Source: Singulisphaera sp. (GTDB lineage Bacteria; Planctomycetota; Planctomycetia; Isosphaerales; Isosphaeraceae). From it: a stretch of DNA of 42,146 nucleotides. The position numbers and the translations under genes are program-made. Location: positions 1 to 42,146 of the forward strand of contig DAIDJG010000175.1 in assembly GCA_027451445.1 (NCBI GenBank), given 5' to 3'. The notes under the pieces were generated by a model. It saw only the letters and a program-made list of their open reading frames with translations, had not been told where the DNA came from and ran no database searches. Position 1 is the first letter of the stretch, and each line of letters opens with the position of its first letter. This document shows, piece by piece, positions 8,769 to 18,392 of the stretch.

Positions 8769-9481
8769 TACGTCCCAATGCCGATTGTTTGGATGAGTGG
8801 TGCGCGTCTTCTCGACGACGAATTTTTCTTAGGCGGACCGGCGACTCGTATGACCCTTATATAAGGGAAAACGGGGGCAGAAGAGAAGAACATGCCCTCC
8901 GCGACCAGGGTGCGCCCTCACGTCACATACGACGCGCAGGTCGCGTCAACGTACTGTTTGCGCAATTGATCTCCGTATATGGTATTTTTAAATAAACCGG
9001 CACGGAATCAGAGCGAATTGGTGAATGAGAGATGAATTCTAGGAATTTGCAAAACACGCTCTTGCCTACGCAAATATGGTCGGTAAAATGTCGATTGCCT
9101 GGTGGGTTAGTCGTGTTCTTTCTCCTCGCAAGCGATGTGTCGTGGATAATGATGTCCGCGACCAGTGAGCGATTTTCCTAGTTAGACTCACGTCTGAGAC
9201 GCCGATCTCCGGGAGAAAGAGGGAGCGGAACGCCGAGGTTCCGGACACGATCCGCCAGGCCGCCGCCGAGGGGAGACCAGCTCCTCGGAAGGCGCCCGTG
9301 AGGGGTCATTGTCTGGGGTTCGCGCTGCGGGCGGGGCGACAACGCAGGTTGGTGGGGAGGGACCAAGCCACACGCTTTCCGGCAGACTCGCGCGAAACCT
9401 CAAGTCGATGCGACACACAGGGATGTTCTGGTGAGATTCGGGTAACTCGGAAACTCTATCTCACTTCAAGGACTCTCCGCG
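8769..9481. other. Gene-free divergent region between thpR and the giant exoprotein
   Basis: About 710 bp lie between the thpR start and the exoprotein start, which diverge. I see no gene. A perfect 14-bp palindrome, CCCTTATATAAGGG, lies at 8854-8867, about 90 bp before thpR, and could be an operator or part of a promoter. An AT-rich patch lies near 8970-9000. TTGCCT and TAAAAT 16 nt apart near 9062-9089 (+) are a weak promoter candidate for the exoprotein, which would leave a 5' leader of nearly 400 nt. Confidence 0.5.
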
Positions 9482-12400
9482 ATGAGCTCAGTTCAGCGGA
9501 CACGCATCTTCCGCGCGCACAGTTTCTCTGCTCGCCCCGCGCGGATGCTGTTGACGACAGGGCGACGCCTTCCTCGCAGGCAGGCACCTCGAATCGAAGC
9601 TCTGGAAGACCGCGTCGTTCTCTCCGTGACTGCGGTCGCCGATCCCTACAGCGTCCTCGCTGGGATGCCCCTTCAAGTCGCCGCGCCCGGCGTTTTGGGG
9701 AACGATTCGGACACGACGGGAACCCCTCTCACCGTCTCGGCGTCCACCCAGCCATCCCATGGCACGCTGGTGCTCAATACCGACGGCTCCTTCAGCTACA
9801 CGCCCTCTGCAGGCTATTCAGGGGTCGATTCGTTTTACTACACCGCAAAAGACGGCGCGGGGGGAACCGCGACCGCCAACGTCAATCTCTCAGTCGTCGC
9901 GTGCACGCCCGTCGCCTCGATCTTTGCCGGCCCGAGGTTGGTCAGCGTCAACTCGACGCAGGGTCCTCTGCTAAACGCAGTCCTCGGCGGACTGCTCGGC
10001 ACGAGCCTCAACCTCACCGCCGTCGACTGGACCGGCCTGGCCAACGCATCGGTTAACGGCTCGAAGCTGATCGACCAGTTGCAGACCAACCTTGGCCTCG
10101 CCAGCCCGAGCCAGGTGCTCACGACGAACGTGACGCTCACCCAGCTCCTGACCGCCGCCGCGCAGGTGGCGCAGACCGACAGCAACACGGCCGAGGTGAC
10201 CGCGCTCCACGACCTGATTGCCCAGATCAGCCCGTTGACCGGGACGATCCAGCTCGGCGACCTGCTCCAGGGCGAGTTCAACAACGGCACGCTCGCTACC
10301 ACCAACCTCAACGCCCTCGACCTGGTCACAGGCGCGATCCAGCTCTTCAACTTCAAGAACGTGGCGACGACGCCCTCCCCGATCACGATCTCGGGGAGCG
10401 AGCTGAGCGCCCTTGGATTGCCGGCGTCCGTCGGCAGTCTGAACCTCTACGCCCAGGTCGTCGAGCCCCCCATCTTCGAGACCGGGCCAGTCGGCACGCA
10501 GTTCCACACGGCGGCCATCCGCATCAAGCTCGATCTCAATAACCTGACCGGCGTGAACCTGAACACCTCGTCGTTGCTAGGCACCATCGCGGGCGCACTC
10601 GGCATCCCCGCCGGGCTCCTCACGGTGAAGGCCAGCCTCAACGACATGGCGGTCTATCTCGAGGTCGCCAGCGCATCGGGCACGATCACGATGATCAACG
10701 ACGTCACCGACGCGGTCACGGTCCAGGCTGTGCCCAGCATCGCCAACGTCTACATCGGCAATATCGCCGACAGCGTGTTCTTTAACCGAACTCATATCAT
10801 CAACCCGGCCACGGATCTCACCTATGGCAACGTGGGGACGCTCTCGGTCTCGGCCCTGGGAATCATCAACGATTCGGCGACGATCCAGGTCCGCGACTTT
10901 GCGCTCGGCCAGGCGCCGGCGTCGTCCACGTCGCTGACGTTCAACCCGCCGTACCCTGCGCCGGCGCAGACCGTGGGGTCGAGCGCGACGGCGGTCACCA
11001 ACCTCGTCAATCAGTTGTCGAGCAACCTCCAGGTGCAGGTGAGCGGCAATCTCGGGCCGGTGCTCAATCCGCTCGAGGGGACGCTTGCAGGCGACCTGGT
11101 CCAGCCGCTGGTTTCGGACGTGATCACGCCGATCGTGGCGCCGCTCTTGAGCGGCGTGGCCGACCCGCTGCTCGCGTCGCTCGGGATCGGGATTGGTGAG
11201 GCGATTGTCGACGCCGATGCCGTCGGCATGGACTGCCCGGTGATTGCGAACAACGACTACGCCACGACGCCGGAAAACTCGCCGGTGACCATCCCGGTCC
11301 TCTCCAATGACGCCATCATGCCCGGCGACACGGTGACGATCACGTCAACGACGCAGCCGAGCAACGGGACCGACGTGATCAACCCGAATGGGACGATCAC
11401 GTACACGCCGGACAACAACTTCGTCGGCACGGACACGTTCACATACACGATCACCGATGGCACTGGAACGCCGTCGACGGGGACGGTCACCGTCCTCGTG
11501 ACACCGCTTCCGCCCGTGGCGAACAACGACGCGTACAGCACGCCGGAGGGGGCAACGCTGACGGTTGCTGCACCTGGCGTTCAGGCGAATGACACGAACC
11601 CCGGCGGTGGTACGCTAAGCTCGACAGTTGTGGCCCAGCCGGCGGACGGGACGCTGACGTTCCATCCCAACGGCTCGTTCACCTACGTTCCCAACCCCGG
11701 TTTCGTGGGCACGGACAGCTTCGCGTACGACGACTCGAACGGACTTGCGACAAGCAACGTGGCGACCGTGACATTGAATGTCACACCCACTCCTCCCCCC
11801 GTGGCCAACGACGACACGTACAGCACGCCCGAGGGCACGACGCTGATCGTCTCTGCCCCCGGCGTGCTGACCAACGACAGCAGCCCGAGTGGCCGGCCCT
11901 TGACCGCGAGCGACGTGACGCAACCGGCGGACGGCACGCTGACGTTCCATGCTGATGGCTCAATAACGTACGTGCCCAACGCCGGCTTCGTCGGTACCGA
12001 TACCTTTACGTATCATGACTCCGACGGCAACAACACGAGCAACACCGCGACGGTCACGCTGCACGTCACCGCGACGCCCCCACCGATCGCGAACAACGAC
12101 GCGTACAGCACGCCCGAGGACACGACCTTGACGGTCTCCGCTCCCGGCGTGCTGGGCAACGACAGCAGCCCCAGCGGCCAGGCGCTGACCGCGAGCGACG
12201 TAACGATGCCGGCCGACGGCACCTTGACGCTCAACGCCAACGGGTCGTTGACCTACGTGCCCAACGCCGGTTTCGTGGGGACGGACAGCTTCACGTACCA
12301 CGACTCGGACGGTAACAACACGAGCAACACCGCCACGGTGACGATCAACGTGACGGCGCCGGCGAACCAGGCGCCTGTGGCGAACAACGACACGTACAGC

Positions 12401-15400
12401 ACGCCTGAAGGGGCCACGCTGACCGTGAGTGCTCCCGGCGTGCAGGCGAACGACACGAATCCCGGCGGCGGGACGCTTTCGTCGACAGTCGTAACCCCGC
12501 CCGCGGATGGTACGATGGTGTTCCATCCCAACGGCTCGTTCACGTACGTCCCGACCGCCGGGTTCGTGGGCACCGACACGTTCACGTACGAGGACTCGAA
12601 CGGGTCGGCCACGAGCAACACGGCCACGGTGACGATCAACGTGACGCCGACCGCGCCCCCGATCGCGAACGACGACGCCTACAGCACGCTCGAGGGGACA
12701 ACCATCATCGTCGGTGCGCCCGGGGTGCAGTCGAATGACCTCAGTCCCAGCGGCCGACCGCTGACGTCGTCGGTTGTCGCCAATCCCGCCCATGGGACAC
12801 TGAGCTTCAATGCCAACGGCTCGTTCTCCTACGCGCCCAACGCGGGGTTCGTGGGGGTCGACTCGTTCACGTATCACGACTCGGACGGTAACAACACGAG
12901 CAACCCGGCGACCGTGACGATCAACGTCACGCCGACGGCCCCACCGGTCGCGAACAATGACGCGTACAGCTTGGTCGAGAACACCACGCTGACCGTCGCT
13001 GCGCCCGGCGTGCTGGCCAACGACGTTAGCCCGACGGGTCGTCCGCTGGCCGCGACGGTGGTAACCAACCCGGCCGACGGCTCGCTGACGTTCAATTCCA
13101 ACGGGTCGTTTACCTACGTGCCTGCCTCGGGCTTCGTCGGTACGGACAGCTTTACGTACCATGACTCGGACGGGAACAACACGAGCAACACAACCACCGT
13201 CACCATCAACGTCACGCCGGCAGCGAACCAGGCCCCGGTCGCGAACAACGACACGTACAACACGCCCGAAGGCACGACCCTGACGGTCTCTTCGCCCGGC
13301 GTGCAGTCCAACGACACCAACCCCGGCGGTGGGACGCTCACTTCGACCGTGGTCACCGCGCCCTCGCAGGGGACGCTGACGTTCAACAGCAACGGTTCGT
13401 TCACCTACGTCCCCAACCCAGGCTTCACGGGGAGCGACAGTTTCACCTACGACGACACGAACGGGACCACGACCAGCAATACGGCGACCGTCACGCTCAA
13501 CGTCAGGCCGCCCACGAACCAGGGGCCCGTGGCCAACCCCGACACCTACACGACGCCCGAAGGGACGACGCTCACCGTCACTGCGCCGGGCGTGCAGTCG
13601 AACGACACGAACCCCGGCGGTGGGACGCTCACCTCGACCGTGGTGACGGAGCCGACCCAGGGGACGTTGACGCTCAATGGCAATGGCTCGATCACCTACG
13701 TTCCCAATCCGGGCTTCGTGGGGACCGACACGTTCACCTATGAGGACACGAACGGAACGACCACGAGCAACACGGCAACGGTCACCTTCGACGTGACCCC
13801 GACCGCGCCACCGGTGGCGAACAACGACACCTACAGCACGCCCGAGGGGACAACTCTGACAGTGAGCGCCCCCGGCGTCCTGGCCAACGACACCAGTCCG
13901 AGCGGCCGGCCGCTGACCGCCAGCGACGTGACGATGCCCGCTGACGGCACCTTGACGTTCAATGCCAACGGCTCGTTGACGTACGTCCCCAACCCCGGTT
14001 TCGTGGGCTCGGACAGTTTCACGTACCACGACTCGGACGGGAACAACACCAGCAACACGGCGACCGTCACGCTCAGTGTGACGCCGACCGCTCCGCCAGT
14101 GGCGAACAACGACGCCTACAGCACGCCGGAGAACACCACGCTGACCGTCTCCGCGCCCGGCGTGCTGGACAACGACGTGAGCCCCACGGGCCGCACGTTG
14201 ACGCCGGCTGTGGTCTCCAACCCGCTGGACGGGACCTTGACGTTCAACGCCAACGGCTCGTTCACCTACGTCCCCAACTCCGGCTTCGTGGGGACCGACA
14301 GCTTCACATACCACGACTCGGACGGCAATAACACGAGCAACATCGCCACCGTCACCTTGACCGTGACGCCCGCGGCGAACCAGGCTCCCGTCGCGAACAA
14401 CGACGCCTATAGCACGCCCGAGGACACCACACTCAACGTGGCCACGCCCGGCGTCCTGTCGAACGACACCAGTCCCAGCGGCAACCCGCTGACGCCCACC
14501 GTGCTCACCAACCCCGCGCACGGGTCGCTGACCTTCAACACGAACGGGTCGTTGACCTACGTCCCCGTCAACGGCTTCGTCGGGTCGGATAGCTTCACCT
14601 ACCATGACTTCGACGGCATCAACTCCAGCAACATCGCGACCGTCACTCTCAATGTGACCCCCACGGCGCCCCCCATCGCGAACAACGACGCGTACAGTAC
14701 GCCCGAGGACACGACCTTGACCGTCAGTGTCCCCGGCGTTCTGGTCAACGATGTCAGTCCCTCGGGCAATCCGTTGACGCCGACCGTCGTGGCCAATCCC
14801 GCGCACGGTACACTGACGTTCAACCCCGACGGCTCGTTTACGTACGCGCCGGATAACGGGTTCGTCGGGTCGGATAGCTTCACCTATCACGACTTCGACG
14901 GCAACAACCTCAGCAACATCGCGACCGTGACGTTGAACGTGACCCCCACGGCTCCTCCCGTGGCGCATGACGACCTCTACACGACGGTCGAGAATACAAC
15001 TCTGACCCTGAGCGCTCCGGCCGTGCTCAGCAACGACGTCAGTCCCTCGGGCAAGGCGCTCTCGGGGACCGTCGTCACCAATCCCTCGCACGGAACCTTG
15101 CAGTTCCACGCGGACGGTTCGTTCACCTACGTCCCGAACGCGGACTTCGTCGGGTCGGATAGCTACACCTATCACGACTCGGACGGGAACAACACGAGCA
15201 ACACCGCGACGGTCACCATCAACGTCACCCCGCTGCCTCCGGTCGCGGTCAACGACAATTACACCACGCCCGAGGACACGACCCTGACCGGGCCTGCGCC
15301 AGGCGTTCAGGTCAACGATTCGAATATCGGCGGCGGGACGTTGACGTCGACGGCCCTGACGCAGCCTGCGCACGGCGTGTTGACGTTCCACGCCGACGGT

Positions 15401-16630
15401 TCGTTGACCTACGTGCCCAACACCGGGTTCGTCGGCTCGGACAGCTTCACGTACCAGGACTTCAACGGCACGTCCGACAGCAACACGGCGACGGTCACCA
15501 TCGACGTCACCCCGGCGGCTCCTGTGGCGAACAACGATGCGTACACGACGCCCGAAGGCGCCACGCTGAACATCGCCGCACCCGGCGTGCAGGCGAACGA
15601 CGTCAATGTCGGCGGAGGCACACTGACCGCCACCGTTGTTACGCAACCTGTGCACGGCGTGCTCACGTTCCATGGCAATGGCTCGTTCACCTACGTGCCG
15701 AACGCCGGTTTCGTCGGGGTCGATACTTACACCTATTTCGACTCGAACGGAACGGCCACCAGCAACTCGGCGACGGTCACGATCAACGTGACCCCCACAT
15801 TGCCGCCGATCGCGAACCCCGACGCGTTCCACACGCCGGAGAATACGACGCTGACGATCAACCCGTCGGGCGTCCTGTTCAACGACGTGAGCCTCTCGGG
15901 CCGGACGCTGACCGCTGCGCTCGTGTCGATGCCCGCGCACGGGGCCTTGACGTTCAACGCCAACGGTTCGTTCACCTACGTGCCGGCCACGAATTTCGTC
16001 GGTATGGACAGTTTCATGTACCACAATTCCGACGGTAACAACGCGAGCAACAACACAACCGTCACCATTACGGTCACGCCAAACGGCGGCGTTGGCGGCG
16101 AGCAGATCACGTCCGGCCCGACGGTCCTGAACCTGGCGCGGTTGGGGTACCACAATCAGCCGACCCTGATCGTGTTGACGTTCAGCGAGCACCTGGATCC
16201 CACCCGGGCCCAGAACCCTGCCAATTACGTCTTGCTGGGGCTCCAGGGCCGAAAGACTCACTTCTACACATTTAACTCTGCGGTCTACAACGACGCGAAT
16301 TTGACCGTCACCCTCAGACCCAACGCTCGCTTGCCGCTGACGATCACGTACCAGCTCACGGTCCACGGGCTGCCGCCCGGCGGTCTGACCGACACCAACG
16401 GCGTGTTCCTCGACGGCAAGGCCAACGGCCAGCCCGGCAGTAACTACGTCGCGACGTTCAACCGGACCGCACTGGTCGGTCCTTCGGTTGACCCGCCGCC
16501 CAAGCGACCTCATCGCGCCGTGAAGCACGCGGTCGTGGCGGCTCATCCACGATTGTCGCCCGCGGCCGTCGATGCTGTACTGGCCTCGGCATCGGCACGC
16601 TCGCTACGTGCGTCGAAGTCGCGGCATTGA
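9482..16630 (+). CDS. Giant exoprotein with about 18 cadherin-like/Ig-like tandem repeats
   Basis: This 2382-residue protein is probably secreted or surface-bound. AAGGA lies 9 nt before the ATG. The basic N-terminus contains LEDRVVLS (residues 41-48), a motif I associate with planctomycete exported giant proteins; there is no classical hydrophobic signal peptide. One Ig-like repeat (about 50-135) precedes a unique region (about 140-585). Seventeen repeats of about 95 residues follow (588-2199), with landmarks ANNDAYSTPEGTTLTVSAPG, VLANDTSPSGRPL, GTLTFNANGSFTYVPN, GFVGTDSFTYHDSDGNN and TATVTINVTP. These match cadherin-like/VCBS-type domains, which often bind calcium. The last 180 residues include an SbsA-like Ig domain (FSEHLDPTRAQNPANYVL) and a very basic tail. 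Adhesion or an envelope role is inference. Confidence 0.88.
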   Translation: MSSVQRTRIFRAHSFSARPARMLLTTGRRLPRRQAPRIEALEDRVVLSVTAVADPYSVLAGMPLQVAAPGVLGNDSDTTGTPLTVSASTQPSHGTLVLNTDGSFSYTPSAGYSGVDSFYYTAKDGAGGTATANVNLSVVACTPVASIFAGPRLVSVNSTQGPLLNAVLGGLLGTSLNLTAVDWTGLANASVNGSKLIDQLQTNLGLASPSQVLTTNVTLTQLLTAAAQVAQTDSNTAEVTALHDLIAQISPLTGTIQLGDLLQGEFNNGTLATTNLNALDLVTGAIQLFNFKNVATTPSPITISGSELSALGLPASVGSLNLYAQVVEPPIFETGPVGTQFHTAAIRIKLDLNNLTGVNLNTSSLLGTIAGALGIPAGLLTVKASLNDMAVYLEVASASGTITMINDVTDAVTVQAVPSIANVYIGNIADSVFFNRTHIINPATDLTYGNVGTLSVSALGIINDSATIQVRDFALGQAPASSTSLTFNPPYPAPAQTVGSSATAVTNLVNQLSSNLQVQVSGNLGPVLNPLEGTLAGDLVQPLVSDVITPIVAPLLSGVADPLLASLGIGIGEAIVDADAVGMDCPVIANNDYATTPENSPVTIPVLSNDAIMPGDTVTITSTTQPSNGTDVINPNGTITYTPDNNFVGTDTFTYTITDGTGTPSTGTVTVLVTPLPPVANNDAYSTPEGATLTVAAPGVQANDTNPGGGTLSSTVVAQPADGTLTFHPNGSFTYVPNPGFVGTDSFAYDDSNGLATSNVATVTLNVTPTPPPVANDDTYSTPEGTTLIVSAPGVLTNDSSPSGRPLTASDVTQPADGTLTFHADGSITYVPNAGFVGTDTFTYHDSDGNNTSNTATVTLHVTATPPPIANNDAYSTPEDTTLTVSAPGVLGNDSSPSGQALTASDVTMPADGTLTLNANGSLTYVPNAGFVGTDSFTYHDSDGNNTSNTATVTINVTAPANQAPVANNDTYSTPEGATLTVSAPGVQANDTNPGGGTLSSTVVTPPADGTMVFHPNGSFTYVPTAGFVGTDTFTYEDSNGSATSNTATVTINVTPTAPPIANDDAYSTLEGTTIIVGAPGVQSNDLSPSGRPLTSSVVANPAHGTLSFNANGSFSYAPNAGFVGVDSFTYHDSDGNNTSNPATVTINVTPTAPPVANNDAYSLVENTTLTVAAPGVLANDVSPTGRPLAATVVTNPADGSLTFNSNGSFTYVPASGFVGTDSFTYHDSDGNNTSNTTTVTINVTPAANQAPVANNDTYNTPEGTTLTVSSPGVQSNDTNPGGGTLTSTVVTAPSQGTLTFNSNGSFTYVPNPGFTGSDSFTYDDTNGTTTSNTATVTLNVRPPTNQGPVANPDTYTTPEGTTLTVTAPGVQSNDTNPGGGTLTSTVVTEPTQGTLTLNGNGSITYVPNPGFVGTDTFTYEDTNGTTTSNTATVTFDVTPTAPPVANNDTYSTPEGTTLTVSAPGVLANDTSPSGRPLTASDVTMPADGTLTFNANGSLTYVPNPGFVGSDSFTYHDSDGNNTSNTATVTLSVTPTAPPVANNDAYSTPENTTLTVSAPGVLDNDVSPTGRTLTPAVVSNPLDGTLTFNANGSFTYVPNSGFVGTDSFTYHDSDGNNTSNIATVTLTVTPAANQAPVANNDAYSTPEDTTLNVATPGVLSNDTSPSGNPLTPTVLTNPAHGSLTFNTNGSLTYVPVNGFVGSDSFTYHDFDGINSSNIATVTLNVTPTAPPIANNDAYSTPEDTTLTVSVPGVLVNDVSPSGNPLTPTVVANPAHGTLTFNPDGSFTYAPDNGFVGSDSFTYHDFDGNNLSNIATVTLNVTPTAPPVAHDDLYTTVENTTLTLSAPAVLSNDVSPSGKALSGTVVTNPSHGTLQFHADGSFTYVPNADFVGSDSYTYHDSDGNNTSNTATVTINVTPLPPVAVNDNYTTPEDTTLTGPAPGVQVNDSNIGGGTLTSTALTQPAHGVLTFHADGSLTYVPNTGFVGSDSFTYQDFNGTSDSNTATVTIDVTPAAPVANNDAYTTPEGATLNIAAPGVQANDVNVGGGTLTATVVTQPVHGVLTFHGNGSFTYVPNAGFVGVDTYTYFDSNGTATSNSATVTINVTPTLPPIANPDAFHTPENTTLTINPSGVLFNDVSLSGRTLTAALVSMPAHGALTFNANGSFTYVPATNFVGMDSFMYHNSDGNNASNNTTVTITVTPNGGVGGEQITSGPTVLNLARLGYHNQPTLIVLTFSEHLDPTRAQNPANYVLLGLQGRKTHFYTFNSAVYNDANLTVTLRPNARLPLTITYQLTVHGLPPGGLTDTNGVFLDGKANGQPGSNYVATFNRTALVGPSVDPPPKRPHRAVKHAVVAAHPRLSPAAVDAVLASASARSLRASKSRH
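11243..16082 (+). repeat. Seventeen tandem coding repeats of about 285 bp
   Basis: The units come in two types. Type A has PGVQ, NPGGGTL or N(I/V)GGGTL, and a D(S/T)NG or FNG loop (units 2, 5, 8, 9, 15 and 16). Type B has PGVL, SPSG or SPTG and mostly HDSDGNN (units 3, 4, 7, 10-14 and 17). Unit 6 combines the type A PGVQ with type B SPSGRPL and HDSDGNN, so it looks recombinant. Unit 1 is the most diverged. Linkers are either TPTAPP-like or contain ANQAP. Confidence 0.85.
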
Positions 16631-16641
16631 TGGCAATGAAC

Positions 16642-16663
16642 GCGCGGGCAGGGAGGCCCGCGC
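16642..16663 (+). terminator. Possible terminator hairpin after the exoprotein gene
   Basis: GCGCGGGC and GCCCGCGC form a perfect 8-bp GC stem around a 6-nt loop, starting 12 nt after the stop at 16630. The following GGTTTGTG is a weak U-tract, so Rho-independent termination is uncertain. It could equally be one of the dispersed hairpins. Confidence 0.45.
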
Positions 16664-16833
16664 CGGTTTGTGCGCTCCTGAGATCAATAGTGCGCCGATC
16701 CGGGCGAAGCTCAGAGCGACCACGTCGGTCCGAACTTGAGCGCACGTGTTTTCCACGGTACGCTCTTTCTTTCGGCCTCAGCACCAAGACTCCGGTGAGC
16801 CTTGACGTTGGGGCGAGTGAGAAGGAGTCCGTC

Positions 16834-18123
16834 ATGGGGGCCTTGCCCCGAAATCGAGAGGCCTTGCCTCAGGTCGGGGTCGTGGGCGCCGGCATGATCA
16901 TGGAGGATCAGAACGGTCCCGCCCTCGCGCAGATGGTTTGCCGGGGAGAAATCGGGCAGATCCACATCGCTGCGCAAGGCAGCGGGAGCCTCCGCAAGCT
17001 CGTCGGTCTCTCCTGGTGGAGAGATCGTTTCCCGGACTTGCCGGCGGGTTGGCTCAAGACGTATCCGTCGCTCGACACCGACCCCGCCCTGCGACGGCCG
17101 GACTACTACCGCGACATGTACGCGGTGCTTCCGCCCGGCAGCATCGTCATGATCGCTGTCCCGGACACCGCGCATGAAACTCTGATCCTCGAAGCGCTCG
17201 AGGCTGGGTTTCATGTCGTGACGGTGAAGTCGTTGTGCACGAGCTACGCGGGGACCATCGCCATCCGCGACCTCGCCCGGCAGAAGGGTCTGTTCGTGGG
17301 CATCGATTTTCACAAGCGGTGGGACTACCGGGCCTTGCTCGCGCGCGACCACTGGCGCCAGGGTTACTACGGCATCCCTCGCGCCGCACGTGCGACGATG
17401 ATCGAGTCCGACCCCTACATCCGGGCGGGCAGCCCGTTCGATCGGCACTTTGTGCCCGCGACCTCTGACCCGGCGAGCTACGTGGGGTGCCATTACGTCG
17501 ATCAGTTCGGATGGTTTACCGGCTTCCGTCCCCATCAGGTCGCGGCTAATGGCGTGCTGGGCCGGTTCGAATCGGGAACGCCCTGCTACTCGTGGGCGGC
17601 GACTCAGATAACCTATGATCACTGCGTGCTCCAGCTCATCAACGGCCTGCAGCACGCAAGCGATCATCGCGGCCGCAACCATCAAGGCCTGGAGATCTGG
17701 GGCTACAACCCGACCGACCTGCGCGGGACGTATTTCCGGCACGAGGATAACCTCCGAGGCATGGATTACGTCTTCTGCCGCGACCGCAACCCGGGGCGAG
17801 TCGCCGACGGCGGCAGTGATTATGTCAGTTTCATCCCGCGGAGCGATGGCAGGCCTGGAAAGGAAATGGTGGGCTACGGTTGGCGCGCGATCGAAGCACT
17901 GGTAAAGGGGGCGCTGCGGGTCCAGGAACGATCCGACCTTGCCGAGCGCCAGGCAATGCTCGCTGAGATCGACGCCGCCGACCTCATCCCCACACCGGCG
18001 AATACCGCCTACCTCGGGCTGGTGTACGAAGCGATCCGGAGCTCGATTCAGGAACAGGGGTTCCCTGTCGTGATCGATTACGAGCGCGGTCTCACGCGCT
18101 ACCTCACCCTCAGCGGGGCTTAG
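16834..18123 (+). CDS. Gfo/Idh/MocA-family oxidoreductase
   Basis: A 429-residue NAD(P)-dependent oxidoreductase of the family that acts on sugars, inositols and related polyols. The nucleotide-binding motif is GVVGAGMIMED (GAG at residues 18-20) at the N-terminus. VKSLCTSY stands where the family usually has EKP, keeping the lysine but not the proline. GIDFHKRWDYR and GCHYVDQFGWFTG match the C-terminal substrate domain with its conserved histidine. I chose ATG 16834 because AGAAGGAG lies 6 nt upstream; the frame is open further upstream (to 16627) but is compositionally unlike the protein and overlaps a hairpin. No signal peptide or Tat motif is seen, so it should be cytosolic. The substrate is unknown. 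Confidence 0.87.
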   Translation: MGALPRNREALPQVGVVGAGMIMEDQNGPALAQMVCRGEIGQIHIAAQGSGSLRKLVGLSWWRDRFPDLPAGWLKTYPSLDTDPALRRPDYYRDMYAVLPPGSIVMIAVPDTAHETLILEALEAGFHVVTVKSLCTSYAGTIAIRDLARQKGLFVGIDFHKRWDYRALLARDHWRQGYYGIPRAARATMIESDPYIRAGSPFDRHFVPATSDPASYVGCHYVDQFGWFTGFRPHQVAANGVLGRFESGTPCYSWAATQITYDHCVLQLINGLQHASDHRGRNHQGLEIWGYNPTDLRGTYFRHEDNLRGMDYVFCRDRNPGRVADGGSDYVSFIPRSDGRPGKEMVGYGWRAIEALVKGALRVQERSDLAERQAMLAEIDAADLIPTPANTAYLGLVYEAIRSSIQEQGFPVVIDYERGLTRYLTLSGA

Positions 18124-18332
18124 GGCTCGCGCAGAAATAGCCTTTACAACTTGGCTATTAGCTATCTCTCGAATCATCTTAGTATGCTCTTCGTTTCCTT
18201 TGTTTCCTTCTGTTCAAGGCTTTTCCTGCCCGCCGCAATCAACGTTGAACAGAAGGAAACGAAGAGAGTCATAACAAAACACTCTTGATTCTGTAGTTCG
18301 GCCAAGTTGTAACGGTTATTTTTGCGCAAGCC
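18124..18332. repeat. Nested inverted-repeat element (209 bp)
   Basis: Outer 32-nt arms at 18124-18155 and 18301-18332 are inverted copies with about five mismatches; each holds TTTACAACTTGGC or its GTTACAACTTGGC counterpart. Inside, CTCTTCGTTTCC...TTCTGTTCAA (18187-18217) is inverted as TTGAACAGAAGGAAACGAAG (18245-18264), with the left copy carrying an extra TTTGTTTCC. The left end abuts the stop codon of the Gfo/Idh gene. The structure suggests a short non-autonomous mobile or REP-like element, with no coding capacity. Confidence 0.78.
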
Positions 18333-18392
18333 CCTGAGTGCGTTCATTGAGTTACCGAACTTTATTTGCACGTGTGCATACGGAGCTTTTCC

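Noticed and set aside
11960-16546. Minus-strand open frame of about 1500 codons, Arg/Val-rich
   Set aside because: It lies wholly antisense to the cadherin-like repeats and repeats with the same 285-bp period; its sequence resembles no protein family.
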